A stretch of 64,000 bases of DNA, taken from M55B167 sp964406095 (GTDB taxonomy: Bacteria > Verrucomicrobiota > Kiritimatiellia > RFP12 > UBA1067). The notes below the pieces were generated by a model. It was not told the DNA's origin and did not search any database. It worked only from the letters and a program-made list of their open reading frames with translations. The position numbers and the translations under genes were made by a program. The stretch covers positions 107,708-171,707 of the forward strand of contig CAYOQJ010000039.1 of assembly GCA_964406095.1 (NCBI GenBank), given 5' to 3'. Shown here piece by piece: positions 1-8,596 of this stretch. The number at the start of each line of letters is the position of its first letter. The stretch's first letter is position 1.

Positions 1-22
1 ACAATAGAGGGTGAGTGGTCAT

Positions 23-2296
23 ATGAAAACCTTTCGTTTAACTGTTGTATCCGCGTTGATTGCAATAACTGCCGGTTTCACGGCGGAGCGGGTCTCAGCA
101 CAGAATGTTGCTGATATGATGAAAATCGCCGATCAGGCATCGGGGCTGGATATGACAGCGGACAAGTTTGAGGTCGATCGCAAAACCGGCTGGACAACCG
201 CGACCGGCAATGTACGTATTAAAAGTCGCGGTCATGAACTGAAGGCCGACCGGGTTCGCCTGCATCAGGAACTGGGCGACGTTCAGGCACGGGGTAATGT
301 TCTGATCAAGCGTGAAGGTCTGGGTGCTTGGACCGGTGATTATATCGAATATAATTACAAAACCGGAGAGGGGCTGACCGGCAAGGGTTACATCCGTGCA
401 GGTGAATTTTTTCTCTCTGCCGCGGAAATAACGCGCGAGCGTGACGGGTTGACACGCGCACACCGAGGGGTGGTTACAACCTGTACCAATGATCTTGAAC
501 ACCTGCATTGGTGTATGACCGGAGAGGTAACCTATAAGGACAACGACTACATCACTGTCAAGCACGCTGTACCTTGGCTCTTTGGCGTACCCTTCGCCTA
601 TTTACCCTATTGGTATCGCGATCTTGACCGTAGCTACGGGTTCAGACTTGTTCCGGGCTACACATCGGAGTGGGGTGCCTATCTGCTGGGTGGTTACGTT
701 TTCAACATTTATACGTCCGAGCGTGAGTCAGGGCCTAAGCTTGATGGCGTGACACATCTGGATTACCGCACCAAAAGGGGGGTGGCTGTCGGACAGAACC
801 TGCGCTGGGATCTCAAACGCTGGGGACGCGGCAAGTTTGAGAGTTACTACGCACGTGATCAGGATGTCCCGGACGATTTTTCGGATCGCAACTGGATATC
901 TGATGTCGATGAAGACCGCTACCGCTTCGGACTCAGACACAAAGCTGATTTGACACCGCGTGATCAGTTTTTGCTGCGCAGCACATATGTAAGTGACTCC
1001 GAGGTGCAGGATGATTTCTTCGAAAAGCACAACCGCGGTGAGAGTGTGCCGATCAGTTTTGCCTCATTGGAACACCGTGAAAGCAGATGGGCCGGCGGTG
1101 CGGTAGTCAGCGGGCCACTTAACGATTTTTATGCGGGGGTTTCAAGATTGCCGGAGGTGTGGCTCAATGTTATGCCTCAACCGGTTTTTGATCTGCCGCT
1201 GAATTATGAAAGTCAAACCCGTGCCGGTATTCTGAATCGTGAGGCCGCCCGTTTTGATCGGGCTTCGCCTGCATTCAGGTACTACCCCGGTGAATGGGCT
1301 GACTACGATCTGATGAGAATTGACAGTGCCCACCGTGTGACGCTGCCTTTCAAAGTTGCGGATGTTCTGAGCGTTGTGCCACGTGCCGGATACCGCGCAA
1401 CCTACTATTCCGATTCGGAAAGCGACGGCGGTCTGGTGCGTCATTCAACCGATCTGGGAGTGGAACTTTCAATGCGCGGCACTGCCGAACTGACAAACAA
1501 CAGGCGCCATATCATCGAGCCCTACCTTGATTACAGCTATCAACCGGTAATGTACGGCGGCGAGAAGGATGACGGACGCCTCTACGTTTTTGATCGGCTT
1601 GACCGTTCTTCGGCCTGGCTTGATCAGTTTGGCATGGACGGTAGCTGGCTGCCCTACGACTGGCATGGCATCCGTCCGGGGGTGCGCAACATCTGGCAGA
1701 AGCGCGACAGCAAAAATGTAATGCGCAATTTCCTGACGCTGGATACGTATGCCGGTATCCAAGCCGATTCCAGCGGCCCGCTGGATGAGGAGGGTGTACG
1801 CATGTTTGGCGCCAAAGGAGTGTGGAATCCCAGTCGGGAACTGGATATTTTGGCGCACACCGAATACGATCCGGAAGAGGATGCGTTCGCCTATGTCAAT
1901 TTCAGCTCGTTTTATCAGCTTAGTAGCTCGTTCAAACTAGGCGGCGGTTATATTGGTCGTGATCATTCGATCTATGACTACGGCCCTCTACCGGTGCCGC
2001 AATGGAATCGGGTTAAGGAAAACCTGATTTACGGCGGCTTTACTCATACTTTGAATGAAAGCTGGCAGTACAGTGTTTACTCGCGTTTTGATCTGCGCCG
2101 CAATGAACTGGATGAAGTCGGTGGTTACATTCAGTACAGCCTAGACTGTCTGGTCTTTCAGCTGCGGACGGCCTACATCAACAGCTTTGACAGAATCGAC
2201 CGTGTCAGTGAGCGCGATGCCGACTTTAGAATTGGCCTTACAATGTGGCTTAAAGCGCAAGATCGTGAAGAGAGAGACGATTGGTTGACTTGGTGA
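23..2296 (+). CDS. lptD: LPS-assembly outer-membrane protein LptD (OstA family)
   Basis: Family knowledge: LptD is the outer-membrane barrel that inserts lipopolysaccharide into the outer leaflet, and its N-terminal periplasmic domain receives LPS from LptA. Seen: a signal peptide (residues 1-26, cleavage after VSA), then an OstA/LptA-like beta-jellyroll (about 38-160, with DVQARGNV and similar strands), then a long region rich in aromatic/charged alternation typical of a beta barrel, ending in aromatic WLTW. The 757-residue length fits the family. I chose the ATG at 23 because an AGGGTG Shine-Dalgarno lies 8-10 bases upstream; a GTG at 11 is in frame but sits directly on the purine tract. 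It is followed by an ABC exporter operon. The C-terminal barrel assignment rests on composition, so the exact family name is less certain than the LptD/OstA class. Confidence 0.85.
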   Translation: MKTFRLTVVSALIAITAGFTAERVSAQNVADMMKIADQASGLDMTADKFEVDRKTGWTTATGNVRIKSRGHELKADRVRLHQELGDVQARGNVLIKREGLGAWTGDYIEYNYKTGEGLTGKGYIRAGEFFLSAAEITRERDGLTRAHRGVVTTCTNDLEHLHWCMTGEVTYKDNDYITVKHAVPWLFGVPFAYLPYWYRDLDRSYGFRLVPGYTSEWGAYLLGGYVFNIYTSERESGPKLDGVTHLDYRTKRGVAVGQNLRWDLKRWGRGKFESYYARDQDVPDDFSDRNWISDVDEDRYRFGLRHKADLTPRDQFLLRSTYVSDSEVQDDFFEKHNRGESVPISFASLEHRESRWAGGAVVSGPLNDFYAGVSRLPEVWLNVMPQPVFDLPLNYESQTRAGILNREAARFDRASPAFRYYPGEWADYDLMRIDSAHRVTLPFKVADVLSVVPRAGYRATYYSDSESDGGLVRHSTDLGVELSMRGTAELTNNRRHIIEPYLDYSYQPVMYGGEKDDGRLYVFDRLDRSSAWLDQFGMDGSWLPYDWHGIRPGVRNIWQKRDSKNVMRNFLTLDTYAGIQADSSGPLDEEGVRMFGAKGVWNPSRELDILAHTEYDPEEDAFAYVNFSSFYQLSSSFKLGGGYIGRDHSIYDYGPLPVPQWNRVKENLIYGGFTHTLNESWQYSVYSRFDLRRNELDEVGGYIQYSLDCLVFQLRTAYINSFDRIDRVSERDADFRIGLTMWLKAQDREERDDWLTW

Positions 2297-2320
2297 TTTG
2301 GCTCATAGAGAGTCGGAGTC

Positions 2321-2349
2321 TTGACAATGTATGTTACAGTGAGTTCAAT
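2321..2349 (+). promoter_or_regulatory. Sigma70-like promoter for the ABC exporter operon
   Basis: TTGACA at 2321-2326, a 17-base spacer, then TTCAAT at 2344-2349. A GAGG ribosome-binding site at 2356-2359 precedes the ATG at 2368. This is consensus matching by eye only. Confidence 0.5.
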
Positions 2350-2367
2350 GAAAACGAGGTTTAGAAC

Positions 2368-3099
2368 ATGTCTGTGATTCAACTTGAAGAGGTCCGAAAA
2401 TCATTTGGCAGAGTTCAGGCGGTCGATGGCTTGACGTTTGAAGTCAAGAGGGGAGAGATCACCGGTTTTCTAGGTGCCAATGGTGCCGGCAAAACAACCA
2501 CTATCAAAATGCTGCTGGGTTTTGTTATGCCTGATGCCGGTCGGATTATGGTCAGCGGCATCAATCCTTCTGCTGTGTCAACACGCAGATCAATCGGCTA
2601 CATGCCGGAGACAGCCTGGTATTATCCCTGGCTGAAAGTCGGCGAGCTGTTACGTTTTTACGGTGGTCTTTGCGGTATGTCGCGCAGAGAGATCGATCCG
2701 TTGGCCAGCGCTCTGATCAAACGGGTCGGGTTGAGTGGTGCGGAGAATCGGTAGCTAAAAACCTTTTCCAAAGGCATGCTGCAGCGGGTAGGCATTGCGC
2801 AGGCCCTGCTGCACGACCCTGAAATTTATATTTTGGATGAACCCTTCACCGGTCTTGATCCGTTGGCGCGTATTCAATTTCGCGACATTATGGCGGAGTT
2901 GAAGAGTCGTGGCAGAACGATTCTATTTTCCTCGCATGAGCTTTCCGAAGCTGAGCTAATCTGCGACAATGTGATCATCATGAAGTCGGGACGGGCAGTC
3001 TGGAATGGTTCCACTGAGCAGGTGGCCGGTGATGGCACCCGCAATCTGGAACGCGTTTTTCTGAATATAATCGGTTCTGATACCGGAATGGAGGCGTGA
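2368..3099 (+). pseudogene. ABC exporter ATP-binding subunit, interrupted by in-frame TAG
   Basis: This is the ATPase of an ABC-2-type exporter that pairs with the permease directly downstream. Reading one frame from 2368 to 3099 gives a standard 243-codon nucleotide-binding domain: Walker A GANGAGKTT at residues 36-44, signature-region FSKGM at about 133-137, Walker B EIYILDEP at 152-159, and the H-switch SSHEL. Codon 129 (2752-2754) is TAG, between Walker A and the signature. The frame is otherwise intact, so a single substitution (for example CAG to TAG) explains it. The two open halves are 2368-2754 and 2776-3099; the second would start after the signature motif, so two separate proteins are unlikely to form a working ATPase. 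TAG is an ordinary stop elsewhere here. It is either a recent pseudogene, a suppressed codon, or a sequencing error. Confidence 0.85.
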
Positions 3100-3100
3100 A

Positions 3101-3883
3101 ATGAATTTGATTGCGCGTCAGATGAATGTGCTGATCAGAGCGTCTTTGCTGGAATTGTATCGTCGTAAGGATTTAGTGGTCGTTTTTATTCTGGGGGCTG
3201 TGTTGCTCATGCCGCTCGCCTTTGCCACTCCTTTCGGATTCTCGGGGGCGTACATCTATTTTAACGAGATGGCATTGCTGATGGTCTGGTTTTTTTCAGT
3301 TTTTATTACGCTCGGAGTTTCAACACGCATTTTTCCCTATGAGTTTGAAAAGCGTACCATCTATCCGCTGCTGGCCAAGCCAGTATCGCGGGGTACAGTT
3401 GTTCTCGGACGATATTTCGGAGCACTGAGCGCGTCAACTTCAGCACTTGTCCTTTTTTACGCGGCCTACATCATCCTCTGCGGTGTGCGGCAGCATGTAT
3501 GGTTTTCCGAGGTGCTGGTGCAAGCCTTTGTTCTGCATGTCGGGTTACTGATGGTGATCACCGCCATAGGGCTGACGGGTTCGCTTCTGTTGACAATTTC
3601 GGCCAATGTGACCATAACACTTTTGATTGTGTTCGGGATGCTGCTGTTCGGCTCAAAGTTGCCGGAATTGGCGGATCAGCAGAGTCTGGCAGGTAAAACT
3701 GCTCTGTATATTGCCTACGCAGTCGCGCCGCACACCGAATTTTTTGATCTTCGTCAGCGTCTGGTGCACGGTTGGCCGGCAATCAGCTGGGGAGTATGTG
3801 CAGTTGTGATGGCCTATGCGGTTGCTTATTCCATCGCCTGCCTGTTTGTGGCTGATCTGCTTTTACGTCGCAAGAAACTTTAA
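3101..3883 (+). CDS. ABC-2 type transporter permease
   Basis: A 260-residue integral membrane protein with about six hydrophobic segments, the first at roughly residues 27-45 and the last near the C-terminus before a basic tail (RRKKL). The cytoplasmic segment FEKRTIYPLLAKPVSR is characteristic of NosY/ABC-2 type permeases, which form the membrane pore partnered by a separate ATPase. Its ATG lies one base after the TGA of the ATPase gene (3097-3099), so the two are translationally coupled. The substrate is not evident. If the upstream ATPase is truly broken, this permease would have no cognate motor in this operon. Confidence 0.85.
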   Translation: MNLIARQMNVLIRASLLELYRRKDLVVVFILGAVLLMPLAFATPFGFSGAYIYFNEMALLMVWFFSVFITLGVSTRIFPYEFEKRTIYPLLAKPVSRGTVVLGRYFGALSASTSALVLFYAAYIILCGVRQHVWFSEVLVQAFVLHVGLLMVITAIGLTGSLLLTISANVTITLLIVFGMLLFGSKLPELADQQSLAGKTALYIAYAVAPHTEFFDLRQRLVHGWPAISWGVCAVVMAYAVAYSIACLFVADLLLRRKKL

Positions 3884-3890
3884 ATATCTT

Positions 3891-4751
3891 ATGAACCCTG
3901 CAATTCACAATCGAGATTACACGTTGCCGCATTTGCGTATATTGCAGACCCTGACAGCTCTGTTGACAGCGGTCATATTGCAGACGTTGTTGGTTTCCAG
4001 CGACTGCGAGTTGCCGCAGCGTGAAGGTGATTCGGTGCTGACGCTGATTTCGCAGGATACCCGGATGGTTCTTAGCGCCGGAATGCTGAAAAAGGTGGAT
4101 GAATATTTTCATGGCGGCGTGAAGGTCCATAACTGCGGTTTGAACGACCACGACCACGATCACGAACAGAATCATAAGCACGCACACAGTCATTCGCATG
4201 ATAGCGAGCAGAGTAGACCGGAGGTCGGAAAAGACCCTTTCCGCTGGATCAACCGACACATCCATGTGCAGGAACACCGTCATCTGCAAGCTGCCCGCTC
4301 CGTTGAACTTCTGCCCTGGGTTTATGCCGCGACCAAAACTTCCCCGCACAACATTATGGCTTATGAGAGCGGTTCCTATATTTTGAGTGATATGCTGAAC
4401 AACCCCCGTCTCGCCGTTGAATACCTTAAAGAGGGAATCGCGCACAATCCGGCCAGTGTTCATCTGGAAATGAGTCTTGGTGAGCTGTACTACAACAAAA
4501 TTAAAGATACCGGGCAGGCTTTGACTCATTTTCAAAGAGCTTTGAACAAGAGCATACAAATTGATGAACCTGATGATGATGATCTTTTTATGCGCCTGCG
4601 TATCTTCTTCTATCTGGGCAACAACGCATGGCGAAACGGCGATGCGGTCAGGTTGCAAAATTTCTACCAGAAGGCTTGCGAATTATGGCCAAAGAATTCG
4701 ATGACACTTGCGATGAAGAAGTGGCTGGATGAAATGAAGGCGGGTAAATAG
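3891..4751 (+). CDS. Membrane-anchored TPR protein with His-rich loop
   Basis: A 286-residue protein. The ATG at 3891 is preferred because it sits 7 bases after the permease stop; longer in-frame starts overlap the permease. Seen: an N-terminal membrane anchor (about residues 17-38), a very histidine-rich acidic stretch at about 83-105 (alternating D/H, E/H and S/H pairs) followed by further His residues, then TPR-like helices (ASVHLEMSLGELYYNK and onward). His clusters of this kind commonly bind Zn, Ni or Cu; metal binding here is inference. Its position in the ABC operon suggests it assists or regulates the exporter. The exact function is unknown. Confidence 0.7.
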   Translation: MNPAIHNRDYTLPHLRILQTLTALLTAVILQTLLVSSDCELPQREGDSVLTLISQDTRMVLSAGMLKKVDEYFHGGVKVHNCGLNDHDHDHEQNHKHAHSHSHDSEQSRPEVGKDPFRWINRHIHVQEHRHLQAARSVELLPWVYAATKTSPHNIMAYESGSYILSDMLNNPRLAVEYLKEGIAHNPASVHLEMSLGELYYNKIKDTGQALTHFQRALNKSIQIDEPDDDDLFMRLRIFFYLGNNAWRNGDAVRLQNFYQKACELWPKNSMTLAMKKWLDEMKAGK

Positions 4752-4774
4752 ATGAACTTCAGACGGGTGGCGTG

Positions 4775-4879
4775 ATGATACCGAAATGGAAGCTGATGAT
4801 TTGTGCAGTGCTGGTTCTGCTTGCGCTACTGATTGTTACGGGCTGTCTGCATGTCGATATCGGCAATATGCGGCACTGA
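4775..4879 (+). CDS. Small predicted lipoprotein (34 aa)
   Basis: This small open frame begins 23 bases after the TPR gene. The translation starts MIPKWKLMICAVLVLL and carries a clear lipobox (IVTGC, Cys at residue 24) with only ten residues after the Cys. Basic start, hydrophobic core and lipobox together look like a genuine type II signal peptide, resembling entericidin-sized lipoproteins or a lipoprotein truncated by downstream sequence change. A GGGTGG tract lies just upstream. No family is recognised. Confidence 0.45.
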   Translation: MIPKWKLMICAVLVLLALLIVTGCLHVDIGNMRH

Positions 4880-4931
4880 AGTTGCAAGAAGGCATAGAGC
4901 ATGGAGCAGAGGGCAATGGGGAAAAGGGTTT

Positions 4932-4950
4932 TCGCGCAGAGTCGCAGAGG
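4932..4950 (+). repeat. CGCAGAG-type dispersed repeat, degenerate copy
   Basis: The sequence CGCAGAGTCGCAGAGG resembles the CGCAGAGACGCAGAG repeat at 5719-5733, which lies on the other side of the exonuclease gene. A weaker relative is on the minus strand at about 50283-50299. The rest of the 4880-5108 intergenic stretch holds only the hairpin at 5011-5063 and a T-rich tract. Confidence 0.4.
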
Positions 4951-5010
4951 GGGATTGTGGGCTGTTGAAGTTGGGATGTGGGCGGTGGAGGAATTGACCC
5001 ACAACCCACG

Positions 5011-5083
5011 TGTAGTAGTCGCTCTCAGAACGAGATAATGCCGTTCATAGAACCGCTACTACAATCAAATTTTTGTTTTTTAT
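5011..5083 (+). terminator. Possible terminator / palindromic element
   Basis: TGTAGTAG at 5011-5018 pairs perfectly with CTACTACA at 5056-5063, with a small inner CTC/GAG stem, followed by a T-rich tract to about 5083. The loop is long for a classical intrinsic terminator, so this may be a decayed dispersed palindrome. Confidence 0.35.
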
Positions 5084-5108
5084 AACAGAGTTGAGAGAAT
5101 AGAGCCTA

Positions 5109-5708
5109 ATGACACCAGCGGCAACGCATAAAAATATACCGGCACGAGGATGCACATTTGCAATTATTGATTTTGAAACTACCGGATCGGTGGCAGGCTG
5201 GCCGATCGAGCCCTGGCAGGTCGGAATTGTGAGCCTGGAAAACGGGAGAGTTCAGCCAGCGACGCAGTTTGAGTCGCTTCTGTATGTGGGCAAACGTCCC
5301 TTTAATCCAATGGCACCGGGACGACATGCGCAATTGCGTGATGATCTTATGGCAGCCCCCACCCCGCAGTTGCTCTGGCCGGAACTGGCATCCCGGCTTT
5401 GCGACCGCCCGCTGGCTGCCCACAATATCGGGACGGAACGAGGGGTGCTCAATCGAATCGCGCCGATACATAATTTGGGTCCGTGGGTTGATACACTTAA
5501 ATTGACGCGTCGTCACTACCCTGATCTGGCCAGCAAAGCACTCGACTGTGTTATCAGAGATCTTGGGCTACTACCGCGCGTCCGTCAGCTCAGTCCTGGA
5601 CGCGAAGCGCACGACGCACTCTATGATGCGGTCGCCTGCGCAGTGCTGTTGGAACATTTTTTGAATCTGCCGGGCTGGAAAAATGTTACGCTCGGCGCGT
5701 TGATGTGA
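5109..5708 (+). CDS. DnaQ-like 3'-5' exonuclease (DEDDh)
   Basis: A 199-residue single-domain exonuclease of the RNase T/DnaQ superfamily, which removes nucleotides from 3' ends using two metal ions. Catalytic motifs are visible: ExoI DFETTG (D21, E23), ExoII region AHNIGTERG (H105-N106, with Glu110 where the motif usually has Asp), and ExoIII HDALYDA (H168, D173), which makes it DEDDh type. The length equals the catalytic domain alone, so it could be a proofreading-like factor or a stand-alone nuclease. It is flanked on both sides by CGCAGAG-type repeats and precedes rdgB on the same strand. Confidence 0.85.
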   Translation: MTPAATHKNIPARGCTFAIIDFETTGSVAGWPIEPWQVGIVSLENGRVQPATQFESLLYVGKRPFNPMAPGRHAQLRDDLMAAPTPQLLWPELASRLCDRPLAAHNIGTERGVLNRIAPIHNLGPWVDTLKLTRRHYPDLASKALDCVIRDLGLLPRVRQLSPGREAHDALYDAVACAVLLEHFLNLPGWKNVTLGALM

Positions 5709-5718
5709 AGCTCCCGGC

Positions 5719-5741
5719 GCAGAGACGCAGAGAGCACTGAG
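5719..5741 (+). repeat. CGCAGAG-type dispersed repeat
   Basis: CGCAGAGACGCAGAGAGC lies between the exonuclease and rdgB. It matches the degenerate copy at 4932-4950. Short repeats of this sequence recur in many bacterial genomes; the wider distribution cannot be judged from this window. Confidence 0.45.
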
Positions 5742-5755
5742 AAAATTCCAGTGAG

Positions 5756-5783
5756 TTGGAGAGTTACTGTGGCACGGTATAAT
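5756..5783 (+). promoter_or_regulatory. Sigma70-like promoter for rdgB
   Basis: TTGGAG at 5756-5761, a 16-base spacer and a perfect TATAAT at 5778-5783. A CAGGAG ribosome-binding site precedes the ATG at 5806. Confidence 0.55.
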
Positions 5784-5805
5784 TGCCGCGCCACCAGGAG
5801 AGCTT

Positions 5806-6396
5806 ATGCAATTATTAGTGGCGACGCGCAATCGACATAAATTACAAGAAATTTTGTGCATCTTCAAATATGAGAATCTTGATTTGATTGCGGCCGATGA
5901 TCTTGAGGGTTTGCCTGCAGATGTCGAAGAGGATGCCGATACCTTTGAAGGCAACGCCTTGAAAAAAGCGCGTGTTCTCTGTGATGCCTCGGGATTGTGG
6001 ACAATGGCGGATGATTCCGGTCTTGAGGTGGACGCATTGAATGGCGCCCCCGGCGTTTACTCCGCCCGATACGCAGGCGCGGGCTGCGACTACCATGCCA
6101 ACAATCTGAAACTTCTGCACGAACTGACGGGAGTGACAAAACGCACGGCACGCTTTCGCTGTGTGATGGCCTTGTGTGCACCGGACGGACGTGAGTGGAT
6201 TGTCAGTGGTGTCTGCGAAGGATGGATCACAACAGCGGCGCACGGACAAAACGGCTTTGGTTACGATCCGTTGTTTGTGCCCGATGGATATGTTCAAAGC
6301 TTCGCTGAGCTGGATGCCGATGTTAAAAACAAGATATCACACCGTGCGCATGCTTTGCGTCTGGCTGCGAAAGAGTGGAAAAAGCTGTTTATTTAA
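5806..6396 (+). CDS. rdgB: RdgB/HAM1 dITP/XTP pyrophosphatase
   Basis: This house-cleaning enzyme hydrolyses dITP, dXTP and ITP to the monophosphate, keeping deaminated purines out of DNA and RNA. Seen: the N-terminal nucleotide-binding motif ATRNRHKLQEI, the metal-binding MADDSGLEVDAL (about residues 67-78), GAPGVYSARYAG, GFGYDPLF and the C-terminal SHRAHAL, all in family order. The length of 196 residues is typical. It has its own promoter and a CAGGAG ribosome-binding site. Confidence 0.95.
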   Translation: MQLLVATRNRHKLQEILCIFKYENLDLIAADDLEGLPADVEEDADTFEGNALKKARVLCDASGLWTMADDSGLEVDALNGAPGVYSARYAGAGCDYHANNLKLLHELTGVTKRTARFRCVMALCAPDGREWIVSGVCEGWITTAAHGQNGFGYDPLFVPDGYVQSFAELDADVKNKISHRAHALRLAAKEWKKLFI

Positions 6397-6400
6397 ATAT

Positions 6401-6433
6401 CCATTTGAAATGGCAATGTAAAAATGGTAGATT
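6401..6433 (+). promoter_or_regulatory. Promoter and palindromic operator candidate of the TetR gene
   Basis: TTGAAA at 6405-6410, a 17-base spacer and TAGATT at 6428-6433. The ATG at 6440 follows only six bases later, so the transcript would be leaderless. The -35 box lies inside a perfect palindrome CCATTTGAAATGG (6401-6413), a plausible binding site for the TetR protein itself; that role is inference. Confidence 0.45.
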
Positions 6434-6439
6434 TACGCC

Positions 6440-7078
6440 ATGAAAAAGAAGTCGGAATCGACTAAGCAACGCATACTGCTGGCAGCGGCGGAATTATTTG
6501 CGGAACATGGCTATCATGGAACCACTCATCAGATGATGAGCGACAAGGCTAAGGTCAACATTGCGGCCATCAACTACCATTTCGGCAGCAAGGAGAAACT
6601 GTATCTGAGGGTCTGGGATCACCTCTGTGCATTCAGTGATCGGGATTTTGATGAATTCATTGATCAGCAGGCTACCGCATCGGAGCGTCTGCGTGGATTT
6701 GTTCGCTGGCGGGTGAGTGCCAGTAAGGATACGGGGCTACGGGGATACCTGGCACAGATCGGGCGTAAAGAGATGAGCAAACCCTCACCGGTGTATGCCG
6801 AACTGGAAGAAAAACACATGCGAGAGAAACGCAGCTGGTTTTTTGCGCTCATACGTGAAATTGTCGGGCACGACCTTGATCCGCCGACGATCGCCATGGT
6901 GGCATTCTGCATCTACAGCCCCCTGATTCATCTGATAGAGGTGATGGGTATCATGCAAACATCACTGGATCAGCGCTATACAGAGAAGTGTCTCGGTATA
7001 TGGGAGGATACCGAAAAACTCTCTGAAATCATGTACTCGTTTGCTATGGCCGGCTTGACTGATATTTCAAAGGCATAA
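6440..7078 (+). CDS. TetR/AcrR-family transcriptional regulator
   Basis: A 212-residue regulator. The N-terminal TetR helix-turn-helix (residues about 9-56) reads KQRILLAAAELFAEHGYHGTTHQ then AAINYHFGSKEKLYL, which is the classical fold. The C-terminal half resembles the CecR/DUF1956 ligand-binding domain. It stands directly upstream of, and in line with, a three-gene RND efflux operon, so it most likely represses that operon and is released by a pump substrate. The ligand is unknown. There is no ribosome-binding site before the ATG, consistent with a leaderless message. Confidence 0.9.
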   Translation: MKKKSESTKQRILLAAAELFAEHGYHGTTHQMMSDKAKVNIAAINYHFGSKEKLYLRVWDHLCAFSDRDFDEFIDQQATASERLRGFVRWRVSASKDTGLRGYLAQIGRKEMSKPSPVYAELEEKHMREKRSWFFALIREIVGHDLDPPTIAMVAFCIYSPLIHLIEVMGIMQTSLDQRYTEKCLGIWEDTEKLSEIMYSFAMAGLTDISKA

Positions 7079-7138
7079 TACAGACTCGGAAAAAAAGATT
7101 CTTCACGGACGGGGACTATATTTAAATTGAGGCGCACA

Positions 7139-8596
7139 GTGCGTAAACTGAAAACTCTACAACTGGTCATTTCGCAAATTATTTGCGTTCCAATTCTGAC
7201 GGGGTTGATCTTCATGATTGTCGGATGCGGTGTTTTTGCGCCTGAACCGCGTCATCGGGAACTTGATCCTTCACTGCTTCCGGCAGAGTATGCGCAGTTA
7301 GCGAGTGCGACCAATAATTCCGACGAAGTGACTTTACCCCGAAGATGGTGGGAGATTTTCAACAGCCGCGAGCTGAATACTCTGATTGAGACCGCTTTCA
7401 CCAACAATCTTGACCTTGCCACGGCATTGGCGCGTCTGCGCCAGTCGCGTGAGCAGATGATCATAGCGGGAGCGTCAGGAAGATTCACAGTGAATGGTTC
7501 CGGTTCCGCCGCTGTAAGCAAAGATGGGCGGACATCACCCTTTGCAGTTGACAACACATGGGAAAATTACGGATTGAGTTTGGATGCGGCTTATATGCTT
7601 GATATATGGGGTGCTGTTTCATCGGATGTACGCGCTGCCGAATTTATGAGTTGTGCTGGTGCACAGGAGGTTGAGGCGATTGCGTTGCTGATATCAGGTC
7701 GGATTGCGCAAGCCTGGATTCAGTATAAAACCGCAGTTATGGAGGAGCGGCTGATTGCAGAACAGATCACAACCAGCACGCAGGCCCTGGAAATTTTAAA
7801 GGTGCGTCAGCGGGCCGCCCTTTCGGCGGCAGTTGATATTTATCAACAGGAGAGCCAGGTGGCCTCTCTGCGCACGCTGTTGCCGCAGATAGAGGAACAG
7901 CGCTCAGACCTGAGGATGGAGATTAACAATCTGCTGGGAGCTCCGGCTTCAGCACCCTTGCCGGTTAGCATTGATCAAGGCACCCTGCCAGAACCGGGCG
8001 AGCTTACGGTGGTTGGACTGCCGGTTGATCTACTTGCCAACCGTCCTGATGTACATTCAGCCTGGCTGGATTTGCAGGCGAGGGAGTGGAGTGCCGTTGC
8101 ACGTCATGCCGACCGCTTTCCTTCTCTGACCCTGAGTGGAGCTTTGAATTTTGAAGAACCGGAGGTTGGGGATCTTCTCAAAAACTGGCATGTGAATCTG
8201 GCCGCCGGGCTGATTGGACCCATTGTTGATGGCGGCAGACGTGTTGCGCAGCTCCGTCTGGCGCAGGCGCAGGCCGATGAGAGCTTCGCACGCTATACCG
8301 ACACTGTGTTGCTGGCATTACGCGAGGTTGAGCAGGCATTGGCACGCGATAGAACGCGGCGTGCCTACCTTGCGGCAATCGAGAATGAAATCGCGTTGAA
8401 TGAGAAGACTCTGAGCGAAAGTACCAACCGTTACCGCAAAGGATTGATGGAATACTTGAATGTGCTTACGGCACTCTCTGCCAAGCAGCACTCTGAAAGG
8501 CGCGCTCTGGCAGCTTTGAGCGCAATGCTGATAAATCAGGTCAGTTTATATCAGGCTCTGGGAGGCCAGGTGCTGGAAGGTGTTATGCATGAATAA
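7139..8596 (+). CDS. RND efflux outer-membrane lipoprotein (OprM/NodT family)
   Basis: This is the outer-membrane channel of a tripartite efflux pump. Seen: a lipoprotein signal ending in the lipobox MIVGC (Cys at residue 30), then two TolC-like repeats with the typical LATALARLRQSREQ helix, SLDAAYMLDIWG and the second-repeat LLANRPDVHSAW. About 485 residues, normal for the family. I prefer the GTG at 7139 because GAGG at 7129-7132 is spaced six bases from it; a TTG at 7127 is also in frame. The gene overlaps the adaptor gene by 8 bases, so the three pump genes form one operon. Confidence 0.92.
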   Translation: MRKLKTLQLVISQIICVPILTGLIFMIVGCGVFAPEPRHRELDPSLLPAEYAQLASATNNSDEVTLPRRWWEIFNSRELNTLIETAFTNNLDLATALARLRQSREQMIIAGASGRFTVNGSGSAAVSKDGRTSPFAVDNTWENYGLSLDAAYMLDIWGAVSSDVRAAEFMSCAGAQEVEAIALLISGRIAQAWIQYKTAVMEERLIAEQITTSTQALEILKVRQRAALSAAVDIYQQESQVASLRTLLPQIEEQRSDLRMEINNLLGAPASAPLPVSIDQGTLPEPGELTVVGLPVDLLANRPDVHSAWLDLQAREWSAVARHADRFPSLTLSGALNFEEPEVGDLLKNWHVNLAAGLIGPIVDGGRRVAQLRLAQAQADESFARYTDTVLLALREVEQALARDRTRRAYLAAIENEIALNEKTLSESTNRYRKGLMEYLNVLTALSAKQHSERRALAALSAMLINQVSLYQALGGQVLEGVMHE

